From Forficula auricularia (taxonomy: Eukaryota; Arthropoda; Insecta; Dermaptera; Forficulidae): 64,000 nucleotides of DNA. Location of the stretch: assembly GCA_024734495.1 (NCBI GenBank), contig JALMQS010000030.1, positions 7,186,191-7,250,190 of the forward strand. Reading direction: 5' to 3'. The first letter of the stretch is position 1, and every line of letters starts with the position of its first letter. Below, piece by piece: positions 63,195-64,000 of this stretch. A model generated the notes under the pieces. It ran no database searches. It was not told the origin of the DNA and saw only the letters and a program-made list of their open reading frames with translations. Both the position numbers and the translations under genes were made by a program.

Positions 63195-63690
63195 CTTTTT
63201 TATTTATCCACCAAAGTTTCGTCGACTTTGCCGACTTCTTTAGGGCTTCTACAATTAATTGCATTTATTTTTGAAATTTTTTATTATTATTTATTTTTTA
63301 TTTTTATCTTTATACCTGTTTAGCAAAAAACTATAAATGCCACTTAAATTCTGGGTGTCTGTTCTAAAATTCACTGTATCATTTAACGAAATGTGAATCA
63401 TTTCACTTATTGTTCTTTTGAAATATACTGGTTCGAAATCTAATATTGATGTATCAATTATTAATCTAAATCATCAATTCAAGTTTAAAGATGCATTAAT
63501 ATTAGATTTCGAACCAGTGTATTTTAAAAGAACAAATAAGTGAAATGATTCACATTTCTTTAAATGATACAGTGAATTTTAGAACGACACCCAGAATTTA
63601 AGTGGCATTTATAATTTTTTGCTTAACAGGTATAAAGATGAAAATAAAAATAAATAATAATAAAAAATTTCAAAAATAAATGCAATTAAA
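63195..63690. repeat. Long palindrome, family N
   Basis: TTGCATTTATTTTTGAAATT (63258) to its mirror at 63670-63687; the arms of about 200 bp are near-identical (TAGCAAAAAACTATAAATGC, CACTTAAATTCTGGGTGTC, TGGTTCGAAATCTAATATTG). A hammerhead-like core lies just outside the left arm (63210-63246, minus): CTAAAGAA, GTCG/CGAC, GAAACTTT. Confidence 0.7.
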
Positions 63691-64000
63691 TATTGAAACA
63701 AAAATAGATTCCTAATGGATTTTTTCATTTAATAATGACTTGGCTGATCTCATTGACATATATTTTATAATGTATAAATTTAATTTATTCGAAGTTGAGA
63801 TTTCTGTATATAGGGATAAAACGAAAAAAAGTATTCTATTCTATTTTTATAAGAACGGGGTTGCCTTATTTTGTATATATTGATTCTGTTCGTTTATTAT
63901 GAAGTTGTTATTATAAAGAGAAAAATTGTGTATTTGTGAATATTTTTTGAAAATTGTATTCTGATGACCATCAATGGTAACGAAGGTAATAAGAAAATTT
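63691..64000. other. AT-rich end of window
   Basis: No feature recognised. Confidence 0.4.

Noticed and set aside
30109..64000. Homeodomain or further zinc-finger exons of zfh2 downstream
   Set aside because: No frame with the WFQN.R homeodomain signature or C2H2 pattern was seen on the plus strand; the intron probably extends beyond the window.

Overview
The window is an AT-rich, repeat-dense piece of an insect-type nuclear genome. One protein-coding gene is clear, and everything else is intron or intergenic DNA filled with nested mobile elements. The arthropod origin is inferred from four things: the gene's closest recognisable family (zfh2/ZFHX zinc-finger homeobox factors), a TCAGT-type core promoter, tRNA-derived SINEs with a GAT-repeat tail of the RTE type, and a mariner remnant. 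Several repeats (the GCGAGTCGGACTCGC motif, the terminal-repeat element with ACCGACTTCAAAAAAGG ends, and the SINE tail) resemble repeats common in moths and related insects, but order and species cannot be fixed from sequence reading alone.

The gene. A 2.76-kb uninterrupted coding exon at 27298-30058 (+) encodes the N-terminal 920 residues of a zfh2-like factor: an FDGKIVYN...YIIEDSELSEED motif, then a series of C2H2 zinc fingers, ending at a consensus donor in an Ala-rich stretch. The homeodomain exons are not in the window. A splice acceptor ends at 27235, and the leader after it holds an AUG-UGA start-stop uORF overlapped by a second uORF. A GC-rich segment about 16 kb upstream (10.87-11.4 kb) carries Inr and DPE-like motifs and is followed by two consensus donors (11685, 11933), so it is proposed as promoter and first 5'UTR exon.

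The repeats. I recognise at least twelve unrelated fold-back (inverted-repeat) families, labelled here A, B and D to N. Most carry, in the stem of each arm, the same short motif: CTGANGAW, a 3-6 bp stem-loop, GAAA, a 2-6 nt palindrome, then a U-H dinucleotide. In several families the flanks pair as a helix I. This is the layout of a type-I hammerhead ribozyme with a minimal helix III, as known from Penelope-like retroelements and retrozymes. Arms of one copy share private variants that are absent from sister copies.

Other elements, left to right: a Harbinger-like MITE (2.9 kb); short non-autonomous Helitrons (4.7, 31.7, 34.8, 40.8, 50.2 kb); hAT-like MITEs with exact 8-bp duplications (14.8 and 56.3 kb, a decayed one at 7.7 kb); a Mutator-like MITE (18.4 kb); SINEs with clear target duplications (9.5, 33.1, 59.7 kb); two copies of a retroposon (41.2 and 54.95 kb); LINE fragments (42.6-45.5 kb); and a mariner remnant (61.4 kb). 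Two MITEs have expanded internally into minisatellites: a 67-bp array at 43.3-45.4 kb inside a Harbinger-like element, itself inside a LINE, and a 20-bp array at 56.3-57.2 kb inside a hAT-like element.

There is no operon-like organisation. Apart from the zfh2 exon no stretch reads as an intact host gene.
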